A stretch of 64,000 nt of DNA from Streptomyces sp. PT12 (GTDB lineage: Bacteria; Actinomycetota; Actinomycetes; Streptomycetales; Streptomycetaceae), in the NCBI RefSeq assembly GCF_003311645.1, contig NZ_QEST01000088.1, positions 186,001 to 250,000 of the forward strand, read 5' to 3'. A model generated the notes under the pieces. It was not told where the DNA came from. It saw nothing but the letters and a program-made list of their open reading frames with translations, and ran no database searches. Positions 27,656 to 37,297 of the stretch are shown here, in pieces (position 1 is the first letter of the stretch; each line of letters opens with the position of its first letter). A program made the position numbers and the translations under genes.

Positions 27656-28855
27656 GTGGATGTCACCCTGCTCGGCACCGGCGCGCCCGCCGGACTCCCG
27701 CGCCCCGGTTGCCCCTGCGCCGCGTGCGCCCGCGCACTCGGGGACGAGGTGCGCACGGCCACCGCGTTGATGGTCGACGGGGCGCTCCTACTCGATCTCA
27801 CGCCGGGGCTCGCGCTCGCGGCCGCCCGCGCGCGGGAGTCACTGCACGGCGTGCGGCAGGTGCTGCTGAGCCACCCGCACGACGGCCCCGCCGTCGCGCT
27901 GCCGCCCGAACTCCCCGCGCCCGTGCGGCTGCCCGAGGGGCGCGAGCTGACGCTGCTCTCGGGCCACCGGGTGCTCGCGGTCGCGGTGGACGCGCCCGGC
28001 ACGGGCTACGCGGTCACCGGGCCCGACGGCGCGCGGCTGCTCTACCTGCCGCCGGGCGCGGCCCCCGCGGGCGGGCCCGTGGCGGGCGGCCCGTTCGACG
28101 TGTGCCTGCTCGACGTGGCGGGGCGGCCCGACGCGCTGGCGCTGCTGCGCGCCACGGGCGCCGCGTCGCTGACCACCGACGTGGTGGCCGTTCACCTGGA
28201 CCACGGCGTGCAACCCGGCGCGGAGGCGCGCAGGCGGTTGGCCGCGGCGGGCGCGCGCGCCCTGCCGGACGGCGCGACGCTCACGGCGGGCGAAGTGCGG
28301 CACGTGCCCGATGTGCCCCGGCGCACGCTGGTGTTGGGGGGCGCGCGGTCGGGGAAGTCCGCCGAGGCGGAGCGCAGGCTCGCGGCGTTCCCCCACGTGG
28401 TCTATGCCGCCACGGGCGGGCGGCGGGCGGGCGACGCCGAGTGGGCGGAGCGGGTCGCGGCCCACCGGGGGCGGCGCCCGCCCGGCTGGACGACGGTCGA
28501 GACGTGCGACCTCGGGCCGCTGCTGGCCGAGGACGACGGGCCGCCGCTGCTGATCGACTGCCTCGCGCTGTGGCTGACCGACGCGATGGACCGCGTGGAC
28601 GCGTGGGACGACGCGGCGTGGCGGGGCGGCGGCGCCCGTGCGCTCCTGGAGCGCACGGGGGCGCTCGCGGCGGCATTCCGCGCCACGCGCCGCACGGTCG
28701 TGGCGGTGAGCAACGAGGCGGGCTCGGGCGTCGTGCCCGCGACCGCGTCGGGGCGCAGGTTCCGCGACGAGCTCGGCCGCCTCAACGCGGCGGTGGCGGC
28801 CGAGTGCGAACACGTCCTGCTCGCCGTCGCCGGGACCGTGTCCACGCTGCGCTGA
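27656..28855 (+). CDS. Degenerate metallo-beta-lactamase fold fused to CobU
   Basis: 399 aa from a GTG at 27656. The N-terminal 210 residues start VDVTLLGTGAPAGLPRPGCPC, a metallo-beta-lactamase opening, but the metal motif is degenerate: LLSHPHDGP where HxHxDH is expected. The C-terminal 185 residues are CobU/CobP: P-loop LVLGGARSGKS, ATGGRRAGD, EVGSGVVP-like segment VSNEAGSGVVPATASGRRFRDELG. CobU phosphorylates adenosylcobinamide and makes the GDP adduct in B12 nucleotide-loop assembly. CobT and CobS follow. Confidence 0.9.
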   Translation: MDVTLLGTGAPAGLPRPGCPCAACARALGDEVRTATALMVDGALLLDLTPGLALAAARARESLHGVRQVLLSHPHDGPAVALPPELPAPVRLPEGRELTLLSGHRVLAVAVDAPGTGYAVTGPDGARLLYLPPGAAPAGGPVAGGPFDVCLLDVAGRPDALALLRATGAASLTTDVVAVHLDHGVQPGAEARRRLAAAGARALPDGATLTAGEVRHVPDVPRRTLVLGGARSGKSAEAERRLAAFPHVVYAATGGRRAGDAEWAERVAAHRGRRPPGWTTVETCDLGPLLAEDDGPPLLIDCLALWLTDAMDRVDAWDDAAWRGGGARALLERTGALAAAFRATRRTVVAVSNEAGSGVVPATASGRRFRDELGRLNAAVAAECEHVLLAVAGTVSTLR

Positions 28856-28908
28856 CCCGAGGTCAACGCCCGGCGGGGCGGCGGAAGACGCGCGGTACGC
28901 TCGTGCGC

Positions 28909-30018
28909 ATGAGTGACGGCGGTCTCAGCCTCGACGACTTCGGCGACCTCATCGAACGCCCCAGTGTCCGCATCCGGCGCAGGGCGGAGGAGCACAGGGC
29001 GCGCACGGGCGTTGCGCCCAGGGCGCTGGGCCGGTTGGACGACCTCGGCGCGTGGCTGGCCGCCGCGCAGGGCCGGGTCCCTGTGGCGCCGATCGAACGC
29101 CCCAGGGCCGTGCTGTTCGCTGGCGACCACGGCATCGCCGCGCTCGGCGTCTCCGCCCGCGAAGCGGGGACCGCGAGCGCGCTGGTGCGCGACGCGCTGG
29201 AGGGCGCGAGCCCGGCGGCGGTGCTGGCCAGGCAGGCCGGGGTGCCGCTGCGCGTCGTGGACCTGTCGCTCGACTGCCCGCCAGAAGAGCTGCCGGACGA
29301 CGTGTCCCGCCACCGGGTGCGGCGCGGCTCGGGCCGCCTCGACGTCGAGGACACGCTGACCGCCGAAGAGGCCGAACGCGCCTTCCGCACGGGCATGGCC
29401 CTGGCGGACGAGGAGGCGGACGCGGGCACGGACCTGGTGGTACTCGGCGACATCTCCGTGGGCGGCACGACGGCGGCCGGTGTGCTGATCGCCGCGATGT
29501 GCGGCACGGATGCGTCGGTCGTCACGGGCCGGGGCGGCGTCCGCATCGACGACCTGACGTGGATGCGGAAGTGCGGGGCCATCAGGGACGGCCTGCGCCG
29601 CGCGCGCCCGGTGCTCGGCGACCAGCTCACGCTGCTCGCCACGGTCGCGGGCGCGGACCTGACGGCGATGACGGGCTTTCTCTTGCAGTGCGCGGTGCGG
29701 CGAACGCCCGTGCTGCTCGACGGCGTTGTGTCGGCCGCCTGCGCGCTGGTCGGCCAGCGGATCGCGTTCCGCGCCCCCGACTGGTGGCTCACGGGCCAGG
29801 CCAGCGGCGAGCCTGGCCAGGCCAAGGCGCTCGACCGGATGGCGAGCGAGCCGCTGCTCGACCACGGCATCACGGTCGGCGAGGGCACGGGCGGCCTGCT
29901 GGCCCTCCCCCTCCTGCGCGCGGCGGCGGCCCTTGCGGCGGAGCTCCCCGAACGCCCCGACCCGACCACCCCACCCGAGGAGCCCACCACGGAACCGGCG
30001 GCGGAGGAAGCGACCTGA
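28909..30018 (+). CDS. cobT: Nicotinate-nucleotide-dimethylbenzimidazole phosphoribosyltransferase
   Basis: 369 aa from an ATG at 28909. It activates dimethylbenzimidazole as alpha-ribazole phosphate for the lower ligand of B12. Signatures are VLFAGDHGIAALGVSAREAGT, LGDISVGGTTAA, VTGRGGVRIDD and, near the end, EPLLDHGITVGEGTGG with the catalytic Glu. It follows the CobU fusion by 53 bp, and cobS lies beyond the divergent membrane gene. A short acidic tail (PTTPPEEPTTEPAAEE) is unique to this copy. Confidence 0.96.
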   Translation: MSDGGLSLDDFGDLIERPSVRIRRRAEEHRARTGVAPRALGRLDDLGAWLAAAQGRVPVAPIERPRAVLFAGDHGIAALGVSAREAGTASALVRDALEGASPAAVLARQAGVPLRVVDLSLDCPPEELPDDVSRHRVRRGSGRLDVEDTLTAEEAERAFRTGMALADEEADAGTDLVVLGDISVGGTTAAGVLIAAMCGTDASVVTGRGGVRIDDLTWMRKCGAIRDGLRRARPVLGDQLTLLATVAGADLTAMTGFLLQCAVRRTPVLLDGVVSAACALVGQRIAFRAPDWWLTGQASGEPGQAKALDRMASEPLLDHGITVGEGTGGLLALPLLRAAAALAAELPERPDPTTPPEEPTTEPAAEEAT

Positions 30019-30491
30019 CGCTGCGCTGGCCCGCACGTTGTGGCTGAGGCGGCACCGTCAACGACCCGGCCGTGGCACGGAGGGAACGTCGCGGCTCCGC
30101 CGCAGGCCAGCCGACACTCCGCTACCCCGCACGGAGCGCACCCTGCGGCGCTGGGCCGCAAACCAAGCAACGCTCCGCTGCCCCGCACGGTGCGGGCACC
30201 GACGGCGGCCCCGGCCCGGTGCCCCCCCTGCACGGCTCCGCCGCCCCACGCAACGCTCCGCCTGGCCCGCACGCCGTGGCTGAGGTGGCACCGTCAACGG
30301 CCCCGGCCCGGCACACAACGCACGCCCCGCTGCCCGCAGGGCGCGGGCACCATCGACAGCCCGGCCCGGCACGCAGTGCACGCTCCGCTGGCCGCACTGT
30401 ACGGCTGAACGCCACCGCCAACCGCCCGGTCCGCAGCGCGCGGTGCCCGCTCCGCAGCGGCGCCAGCCGTGCGGGGGTCCGTGGACGGGCC
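30019..30491. repeat. Degenerate tandem repeat filling a convergent intergenic region
   Basis: This 473-bp gap holds no credible gene. It has about seven degenerate copies of a unit starting CGCTCCGCTGGCCCGCACGG, at about 30021, 30115, 30171, 30254, 30323, 30381 and 30449, spaced 56-94 bp. Several units continue GTGGCTGAGGTGGCACC and end CCCGGCCCGGCAC. Copies differ by substitutions and indels. It lies between the convergent ends of cobT and the membrane gene. Confidence 0.75.
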
Positions 30492-31268
30492 TCAGCCGTC
30501 GTCGCCGGTCCTCCCCCCGCTCCGTGGCGGATTATCGTCGGGGATGCCGCCCAGGATCTGGTCAAGCCAGCGGCGGGAGCGGCCCCATCGGGCGTCGTGT
30601 GCGCGCGTCCGGCGCTCCGCCCGCGCCCGTGTCCTCGGGAAGTGGGGGTAGAGCAGCTTGGCCCATGGCGAGCCCGTGCGGGCCAGGCGCAGGGCGCCGA
30701 CCAGGGCCACCGGGGGCAGGAACACCCCGAGCACCGCCACCCACAGCTTGCCCTTGGCCAGGCTGACGAGGACAAGCAGCAGGTTCAGCAGGACCGAGAG
30801 GACCAGCCCGCCGCGGCCGAGGCGCTGGCCCGGGGGCAGGTCGTTGACGCCGAACGGGACCACGCCCGTCAGCAGGATCCCGACCAGCGCCGTCGTGATC
30901 ACCACGACCTCGACGCTCTTGCGGCCCTGCTCGGTCCAGTAGACGTCGTGCAGGTAGAGGATCAGCGCGAACTCGTCGAGCACGAGCCCTGTCCCCACGC
31001 CGAACACCGCCCCCATCACCGCCGCCGCCCACCCGCCGCCGCGCGAGGCCACCGCGCCGAAGCCGCCCACGCACATCAGCACCACGCCCGGCACCACGTG
31101 GTGCACATGCGCGCCGCCCGCCGAGATGTCGTGGAACGGGCCGCGCCCCGCGCGGATCAGGCGCGTGATGACGCGGACCACCGCGAAGGTGATCACGAAC
31201 GCCGCCAGCGCGAGCAGCAGCGGCAGCTTGCCCGGCTCGATGATGTTGCGGTACCACCAGTCGCCCAT
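30492..31268 (-). CDS. Integral membrane protein of unknown function
   Basis: 258 aa from an ATG at 31268. About five to six helices: LLLALAAFVITFAVVRVI, HHVVPGVVLMCVGGFGAV, AAVMGAVFGVGTGLVLDEFAL, VVVITTALVGILLTGVVPFG, LVLSVLLNLLLVLVSLAKG and LWVAVLGVFLPPVALVGAL. A histidine-rich loop (SAGGAHVHHVVPG) and an Asp/Glu in the third helix are conspicuous. The C-tail is basic. It is divergent from cobS (34 bp between start codons), and its partner function is not known. Confidence 0.82.
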   Translation of the reverse strand: MGDWWYRNIIEPGKLPLLLALAAFVITFAVVRVITRLIRAGRGPFHDISAGGAHVHHVVPGVVLMCVGGFGAVASRGGGWAAAVMGAVFGVGTGLVLDEFALILYLHDVYWTEQGRKSVEVVVITTALVGILLTGVVPFGVNDLPPGQRLGRGGLVLSVLLNLLLVLVSLAKGKLWVAVLGVFLPPVALVGALRLARTGSPWAKLLYPHFPRTRARAERRTRAHDARWGRSRRWLDQILGGIPDDNPPRSGGRTGDDG

Positions 31269-31302
31269 GGCACCACAGCGTCCGGCGCTACCCTGCCCCA
31301 CC

Positions 31303-32145
31303 ATGAGCGCCACGCCGCCCCCGCCCCCGCCTCCCCTCCCACCGGGCCCGCCGCACGCCTGGGTGGGCGACGGGATCCGTTTCGCGTTCGCCCTGCTCAC
31401 CGTCGTTCCCGTGGGGCGTCCGCGGTGGGATCCGGCCGCCGCGCGGGCCGGGATGCTGTGCGCGCCGCTCGCCGGGCTCGGGATCGGCCTGGCCGCGGCC
31501 GCGGTGTGCGGGCTGCTGCTCGCGCTCGACGCGGGGCCGCTGGTGACGGGCGTGCTCACGGTGGCCGCGTTCGCCGCGCTCAGCCGGGGCCTGCACCTGG
31601 ACGGGCTCGCCGATGTCGCGGACGGGCTCGGCAGCGGGCGGCGGGGCGAGCAGGCGTTGGAGATCATGAAACGGTCCGACATCGGCCCGTTCGGCGTCGC
31701 GGTCCTCGTGCTGACGCTCCTGGCCCAGGTGGCCGCGGTGGCCGAGCTCGCGGGCGGTGGCGCGGCCCGGGCGTGCGCCGCCGTCGCGCTGGCGGGGCTG
31801 GTCTCGCGCACCGCGCTGACGTGGGCATGCCGGGCCGGGGTGCCCGCGGCGCGGCCCGAAGGGCTCGGCGCCGCGGTCGCCGGGTCCGTTCCGCGCGCGG
31901 GGGCCCTTGGCGTGGCGGGGGCGGCGCTCGTGGGGTGCTGCGCGGCCGGGGCGCTCGCGTGGGACCGCCCGGGGGCGGGCGCCGTCGCGGGCGTGGCCGC
32001 CGCCGTGCTGGCGCTGAGCGCGGGCGAGGCGCTGCTGGCGCGCTGCCGCCGCCGGTTCGGCGGGGTCACGGGGGACGTGCTCGGCGCCGTCACCGAGGTC
32101 TCGGCCGCGGTGACCCTGCTGGCGCTGACCGTCGCCGCCCGCTGA
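31303..32145 (+). CDS. cobS: Adenosylcobinamide-GDP ribazoletransferase (cobalamin synthase)
   Basis: 280 aa. Membrane enzyme joining adenosylcobinamide-GDP to alpha-ribazole in the last step of B12 assembly. The motif LHLDGLADVADGLGSGRRGEQALEIMKRSDIGPFG holds the CobS metal-binding aspartates; about six hydrophobic helices follow. A polyproline N-terminus (TPPPPPPPLPPGPP) precedes the domain. Its start is 34 bp from that of the divergent membrane gene. Confidence 0.96.
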   Translation: MSATPPPPPPPLPPGPPHAWVGDGIRFAFALLTVVPVGRPRWDPAAARAGMLCAPLAGLGIGLAAAAVCGLLLALDAGPLVTGVLTVAAFAALSRGLHLDGLADVADGLGSGRRGEQALEIMKRSDIGPFGVAVLVLTLLAQVAAVAELAGGGAARACAAVALAGLVSRTALTWACRAGVPAARPEGLGAAVAGSVPRAGALGVAGAALVGCCAAGALAWDRPGAGAVAGVAAAVLALSAGEALLARCRRRFGGVTGDVLGAVTEVSAAVTLLALTVAAR

Positions 32146-32243
32146 GCGCGATCGGCGTAGTCTGCTGCGGGATTGCCGGTGGAGCCGCACAGCCAGATAT
32201 CCAGCGACGTGGAACGACGAAGACAGAAACGGACATATTCACC

Positions 32244-33767
32244 GTGACAGCACTGATCCTCAGCAACCTGCCCGCGACCACGGTGCCCGCGGATGCCGTG
32301 GTCATCGGCATCGCCAAGGGCGACTCCGGGCCGCTGCTCGCGCCGGGCTCGCCCTCGGCCGAGGCCGTCGCCGCGGCGTTCGGCGGGGGGCTGACCGACA
32401 CGCTGGCCACCCTGGGCGCGAAGGGCGGTGAGGACGAGATCACGCGCGTCCCCGCCCCCGCGGGCTGGGCCGTTCCACTGCTGGTCGCCGTGGGGCTCGG
32501 AGAGGAGCCCGACGACGGGTACGACGCGGAGGCGCTGCGCCGCGCGGCCGGGGCGGCGGCGCGGGCGCTCGCGGGCGCGGGCCACGCGTCGTTCGCGCTG
32601 CCGGTGGCGGGGGCGGCCGATGTCGCGGCCGTCGCGGAGGGCGCGCTGCTCGGCGCTTACGCGTTCACCGCCTTCCGCGGCCGCGGGAACACCAGCACGT
32701 CGAGCACGCCGCTCGCCCGGGTCACGGTGCTCGACGCCGACGCGGGCGACGAGGCGCACGCCGCGGCGGCCGAGCGCGCCCTGGTCGTCGCCGAGGAGGT
32801 CGCCAGGGCCAGGGACCTCATCAACACCCCGCCCAACGCCCTCTCCCCCGCCGACTTCGCCGCGGTCGTCGAGGCCGCGGCCCCCGAGTACGGCGTGAGC
32901 TTCGATGTGCTGGACGAACGGCAGCTCACCGAGGGCGGGTACGGCGGCATCATGGGCGTCGGACAGGGCTCGGCGGCCCCGCCGCGGCTGGTGCGGGTGG
33001 CGTACACGCACCCCGAAGCCGAGGCGACGCTCGCGCTCGTCGGCAAGGGCATCACCTACGACTCGGGCGGCCTCTCCCTCAAGCCGGTCGGGCACAACGA
33101 GACGATGAAGTGCGACATGAGCGGCGCCGCCGCCGTGTTCTCGACCGTGGTGGCCGCCGCGCGCCTGGGCCTCGCGGTCAACGTCACCGGCTGGCTCGCC
33201 CTCGCCGAGAACATGCCCTCGGGCGCCGCGGTCCGCCCAGGGGACGTGCTGACGATGTACAGCGGCAAGACCGTCGAGGTGCTCAACACCGACGCCGAGG
33301 GCCGCCTCGTGATGGCCGACGCCCTCGCGCGGGCGTGCGAGGAGTCCCCCGACGCCCTCGTGGACGTGGCGACGCTCACGGGGGCGATGGTGGTGGCGCT
33401 CGGCAAGCGCACGTTCGGCGTGCTGGGCAACGACGACGGCTTCCGCGAGCTGGTGCACGAGACCGCGGGACAGGCGGGCGAGCGGTCCTGGCAGCTGCCG
33501 ATGCCGGAAGAGCTGGGCGAGGGCCTGAAGTCGCCGGTCGCGGACATCGCGAACGTCGGCGACCGCATGGGCGGCGGGCTCTCCGCGGCGATCTTCCTCC
33601 AGGAGTTCGTGACCGAGGGAACGCCCTGGGCGCACCTGGACATCGCGGGCCCCGCGTTCCACGAGGGCGCGCCCTACGGCTACACCCCCAAGGGCGGGAC
33701 GGGCTCGGGCGTCAGGACGCTGATCAGGCTCGCCGAGCGGGTCGCGGACGGCGACCTCGACGGGTGA
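32244..33767 (+). CDS. pepA: Leucyl aminopeptidase (M17)
   Basis: 507 aa from a GTG at 32244. Two-metal cytosolic aminopeptidase. The N-terminal domain is variable (VIGIAKGDSGPLLAPGSPSA); the C-terminal M17 domain has KGITYDSGGLSLKP, MKCDMSGAAAV and NTDAEGRLVMADAL, which together supply the Lys, Asp and Glu metal ligands. It hydrolyses N-terminal residues in peptide turnover. It begins about 98 bp after cobS and may form part of the same transcript; lpdA follows. Confidence 0.97.
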   Translation: MTALILSNLPATTVPADAVVIGIAKGDSGPLLAPGSPSAEAVAAAFGGGLTDTLATLGAKGGEDEITRVPAPAGWAVPLLVAVGLGEEPDDGYDAEALRRAAGAAARALAGAGHASFALPVAGAADVAAVAEGALLGAYAFTAFRGRGNTSTSSTPLARVTVLDADAGDEAHAAAAERALVVAEEVARARDLINTPPNALSPADFAAVVEAAAPEYGVSFDVLDERQLTEGGYGGIMGVGQGSAAPPRLVRVAYTHPEAEATLALVGKGITYDSGGLSLKPVGHNETMKCDMSGAAAVFSTVVAAARLGLAVNVTGWLALAENMPSGAAVRPGDVLTMYSGKTVEVLNTDAEGRLVMADALARACEESPDALVDVATLTGAMVVALGKRTFGVLGNDDGFRELVHETAGQAGERSWQLPMPEELGEGLKSPVADIANVGDRMGGGLSAAIFLQEFVTEGTPWAHLDIAGPAFHEGAPYGYTPKGGTGSGVRTLIRLAERVADGDLDG

Positions 33768-33951
33768 GAGCCGGTCAGCCCCGGAGAACCGGTGGGACAC
33801 GGCAGCGTGCGAAGATGGGTTTCCGGCAGGACAGGGCCAGGCTCAACCACCCAGACGAGCCACACGAGCCGCGTGACCAGCGGCGTACACCCGACCGTCG
33901 GCCGGTCACCGTCGACCGGCCCGGCGAACCCCATCCTTGGAGGAACGTGAC

Positions 33952-35340
33952 GTGGCGAACGACGCCAGCACCGTTTTCGACCTAGTGATCCTCGGCGGCG
34001 GCAGCGGCGGTTACGCCGCCGCCCTGCGAGCCTCGCAGCTGGGCCTGGACGTCGCCCTCATCGAGAAGAACAAGCTGGGCGGCACCTGTCTGCACAACGG
34101 CTGCATCCCCACGAAGGCCCTGCTGCACGCCGGCGAGATCGCCGACGCGGCGCGCGAGGGCGCGGAGTTCGGGGTGCGCAGCACCTTCGACGGCATCGAC
34201 ATCGCGGGGGTCCACGCATACAAGGACGGCGTGGTCCAGGGCCTGTACAAGGGGCTCCAGGGCCTGGTCGCCTCCCGCAAGATCACCTATGTGGAGGGCG
34301 AGGGCCGCCTGTCATCGCCGACCTCCGTGGATGTGAACGGCCAGCGCTACACCGGCCGTCACATAGTGCTCGCCACCGGGTCGGTGCCCAGGTCGCTGCC
34401 GGGCCTGACCATCGACGGCGACCGGATCATCTCCTCGGACCACGCGCTGGTCCTCGACCGGGTGCCCAAGTCCGCGATCGTGCTCGGCGGCGGCGTCATC
34501 GGCGTCGAGTTCGCCTCGGTGTGGAAGTCCTTCGGCGCCGACGTGACCATCGTCGAGGGCCTGCCGCACCTGGTGCCCGTCGAGGACGAGAACAGCTCGA
34601 AGCTGCTCGAACGCGCCTTCCGCAAGCGCGGCATCGCCTTCTCGCTCGGCTCCTTCTTCAAGGGCGCCGAGTACACCGACGACGGGGTGCGGGTCACCCT
34701 GGAGAACGGCAAGACGTTCGAGGCGGAGGTGCTGCTCGTCGCCATCGGCCGCGGCCCGGTCTCCCAGGGCCTGGGCTACGAGGAGGCCGGGGTCGCCATG
34801 GACCGCGGCTTCGTGCCGGTCGACGAGTACTGCCGGACCAACGTGCCGACGATCTCCGCCGTCGGCGACCTGATCCCCACGCTCCAGCTGGCGCACGTCG
34901 GCTTCGCCGAGGGCATCCTGGTCGCCGAGCGGCTCGCGGGCCTCTCGCCCGTGCCGATCGACTACGACGGCGTGCCGCGCGTCACCTACTGCCACCCCGA
35001 GGTGGCCTCGGTCGGCGTCACGGAGGCGCGGGCCAAGGAGCTGTACGGGGCCGACCAGGTCGTCACCCTCAAGTACAACCTCGCGGGGAACGGCAAGAGC
35101 AAGATCCTCAAGACGGCGGGCGAGATCAAGCTCGTGCGCGTCAGGGACGGCGCGGTGGTCGGTGTCCACATGGTCGGGGACCGGCTGGGCGAGCAGGTCG
35201 GGGAGGCGCAGCTCATCTACAACTGGGAGGCGCTGCCCGCCGAGGTGGCCCAGCTGATCCACGCCCACCCGACGCAGAACGAGGCGCTGGGCGAGGCCCA
35301 TCTGGCCCTGGCGGGCAAGCCGCTGCACTCCCACGACTGA
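33952..35340 (+). CDS. lpdA: Dihydrolipoyl dehydrogenase
   Basis: 462 aa from a GTG at 33952 with GGAGG eight bases upstream. FAD-dependent E3 of 2-oxoacid dehydrogenases and the glycine system. Seen are the FAD-binding VILGGGSGGYAAALRA, redox disulfide GGTCLHNGCIPTK, NAD-binding VLGGGVIGVEFAS, and the C-terminal catalytic pair in HAHPTQNEALGEAH (His and Glu). sucB lies 66 bp downstream, so E3 and E2 are probably expressed together. Confidence 0.97.
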   Translation: MANDASTVFDLVILGGGSGGYAAALRASQLGLDVALIEKNKLGGTCLHNGCIPTKALLHAGEIADAAREGAEFGVRSTFDGIDIAGVHAYKDGVVQGLYKGLQGLVASRKITYVEGEGRLSSPTSVDVNGQRYTGRHIVLATGSVPRSLPGLTIDGDRIISSDHALVLDRVPKSAIVLGGGVIGVEFASVWKSFGADVTIVEGLPHLVPVEDENSSKLLERAFRKRGIAFSLGSFFKGAEYTDDGVRVTLENGKTFEAEVLLVAIGRGPVSQGLGYEEAGVAMDRGFVPVDEYCRTNVPTISAVGDLIPTLQLAHVGFAEGILVAERLAGLSPVPIDYDGVPRVTYCHPEVASVGVTEARAKELYGADQVVTLKYNLAGNGKSKILKTAGEIKLVRVRDGAVVGVHMVGDRLGEQVGEAQLIYNWEALPAEVAQLIHAHPTQNEALGEAHLALAGKPLHSHD

Positions 35341-35406
35341 CCCTGGCCGCGTTGTCCAGAGCGCGCAGTAACAATGTGACACTTTTCGTAAGGAGCTTCA
35401 GAAACC

Positions 35407-37173
35407 ATGGCGGTTTCCGTAACCCTTCCGGCGCTCGGCGAGAGCGTGACCGAGGGCACCGTCACCCGCTGGCTCAAGGCCGAGGGTGAGCAAGTGGAGG
35501 CGGACGAGCCTCTGCTCGAGGTGTCGACCGACAAGGTCGACACCGAGATCCCCGCGCCCGCCGCCGGGGTTCTCTCCTCCATCAAGGTCGCCGAGGACGA
35601 GACCGTCGAGGTCGGCGCCGAGCTCGCGATCATCGACGACGGATCGGGCGGTGGCGCCGCTGCGCCAGCGCCCGCCGCCGAGCCCGAGCCCGCTCCGCAG
35701 CCCGAGCCCGCCGCACCGGCGCCCGCGCCCGCGCAGCAGGCGGCCCCGGCGCAGCCCGCGCAGCCCGAGCCCCAGGCGGCGCCATCGGGGGGCGGGGAAG
35801 GCACCGATGTGGTGCTTCCCGCGCTCGGCGAGTCCGTCACCGAGGGCACCGTCACCCGCTGGCTGAAGTCGGTCGGCGAGGAGGTCGAGGCCGACGAGCC
35901 GCTGCTCGAGGTCTCCACCGACAAGGTCGATACCGAGATCCCCGCCCCCGTGGCGGGCACGCTGCTCGAGATCTCGGTCGGCGAGGACGAGACGGCCGAG
36001 GTGGGCGCCAAGCTCGGTGTCATCGGCGCCGCGGGTGCCGCGCCCGCGCGGCCAGCGGCCCCCGCTCCCGCCCAGCCGCAGGCGGCGCCCGAGCCCGCGC
36101 CCGCGCCGCAGCCCGAGGCGGCCAAGCCCGCGCCGCAGCCGGTGCCGCAGGCCGCGCCCGCCCCTGCCCCCGCGCCCTCGCCCTCGCGCGCACCGGCCGC
36201 GTCCCCGCGGCCTACGCCCGCCACCGCGCCCCCCGCGGCGGCGGACGGCGCGTATGTCACCCCGCTGGTGCGGAAGCTGGCCGGGGAGAACGGCGTCGAC
36301 CTGTCCACGGTCAAGGGCTCGGGCGTCGGCGGGCGGATCCGCAAGCAGGACGTGCTCGCCGCCGCCGAGGCCGCCAAGGCCGCCGCTGCCGCCCCGGCAC
36401 CGGCCGCCGCGGCGCCCGCGGGCCGCGGCCCCGCGCCCGTCCAGCCGTCCCCGCTGCGCGGCCAGACGGTCAAGATGTCGCGGATCCGCAAGCTCATCGG
36501 CGAGAACATGATGAAGGCGCTGCACAGCCAGGCGCAGCTCTCGACCGTCGTCGAGGTGGACGTCACGCGGGTCATGCGGCTGCGGGCGCGGGCCAAGGAG
36601 GCGTTCCTGGCGCGCGAGGGCGTCAAGCTGTCGCCCATGCCGTTCTTCGTCAAGGCGGCGGCCGAGGCACTCAAGGCGCACCCGGCCGTCAACGCCAAGA
36701 TCAACGACGACGGCACCGTGACCTACCACGACGTCGAGAACATCGGCATCGCGGTGGACTCGGAGAAGGGCCTGATGGTCCCGGTGATCAAGGGCGCGGG
36801 CGACCTCAGCCTGGCCGGGATCGCCAAGAAGACCGCCGAGCTCGCGGGCAAGGTCCGCAAGGGCGGCCTGGCGCCCGACGACATGTCCGGCGGGACGTTC
36901 ACGATCAGCAACACCGGCTCGCGCGGCGCGCTGTTCGACACGATCATCGTGAACTTCCCGCAGGTCGCCGAGCTGGGCATCGGCGCCACCGTGCGCCGCC
37001 CCGTCGTCGTGGACCACCCCGAGCTCGGGGAGACCATCGCGATCAGGGACATGGTCTACCTGACCCTGTCCTACGACCACCAGCTGGTGGACGGCGCCGA
37101 TGCCGCCCGTTACCTGGGCGATGTCAAGGCCAGGCTCGAGGCGGGCGAGTTCGAGGGCGAGCTCGGCCTCTGA
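35407..37173 (+). CDS. sucB: 2-oxoacid dehydrogenase E2, dihydrolipoamide acyltransferase (SucB type)
   Basis: 588 aa. Two lipoyl domains with lipoylated lysines at about Lys43 and Lys173 (each in [12 protein letters not shown]) are separated by long Ala/Pro linkers. A peripheral-subunit-binding domain ([21 protein letters not shown]) and the catalytic acyltransferase domain follow, with active-site [11 protein letters not shown]. It carries acyl groups between E1 and E3 in the 2-oxoglutarate or pyruvate complex. Lipoyl groups would be made by LipB/LipA, encoded 8 kb downstream. Confidence 0.96.
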   Translation: MAVSVTLPALGESVTEGTVTRWLKAEGEQVEADEPLLEVSTDKVDTEIPAPAAGVLSSIKVAEDETVEVGAELAIIDDGSGGGAAAPAPAAEPEPAPQPEPAAPAPAPAQQAAPAQPAQPEPQAAPSGGGEGTDVVLPALGESVTEGTVTRWLKSVGEEVEADEPLLEVSTDKVDTEIPAPVAGTLLEISVGEDETAEVGAKLGVIGAAGAAPARPAAPAPAQPQAAPEPAPAPQPEAAKPAPQPVPQAAPAPAPAPSPSRAPAASPRPTPATAPPAAADGAYVTPLVRKLAGENGVDLSTVKGSGVGGRIRKQDVLAAAEAAKAAAAAPAPAAAAPAGRGPAPVQPSPLRGQTVKMSRIRKLIGENMMKALHSQAQLSTVVEVDVTRVMRLRARAKEAFLAREGVKLSPMPFFVKAAAEALKAHPAVNAKINDDGTVTYHDVENIGIAVDSEKGLMVPVIKGAGDLSLAGIAKKTAELAGKVRKGGLAPDDMSGGTFTISNTGSRGALFDTIIVNFPQVAELGIGATVRRPVVVDHPELGETIAIRDMVYLTLSYDHQLVDGADAARYLGDVKARLEAGEFEGELGL

Positions 37174-37228
37174 CCCGGCTCCCGACTCGGCTCACGCCGA
37201 CGCACGAGCGACACCGAGCGACACCGGT

Positions 37229-37263
37229 CGCGCCCCGCCCGGAATCCTTCCGGGCGGGGCGCG
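37229..37263. terminator. Very strong hairpin terminator after sucB
   Basis: A perfect 16-bp stem (CGCGCCCCGCCCGGAA with TTCCGGGCGGGGCGCG) around a TCC loop lies 56 bp past the sucB stop and about 35 bp before the GntR gene. It separates lpdA-sucB from the regulator. Confidence 0.9.
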
Positions 37264-37297
37264 GCCTGTCGGGGCGAGAGCCCGAGAGGAGCGTGGG

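Noticed and set aside
30072-32243. Long frame running into pepA from upstream
   Set aside because: It crosses the repeat region and the cobS gene in another frame; the M17 domain begins at the GTG at 32244.
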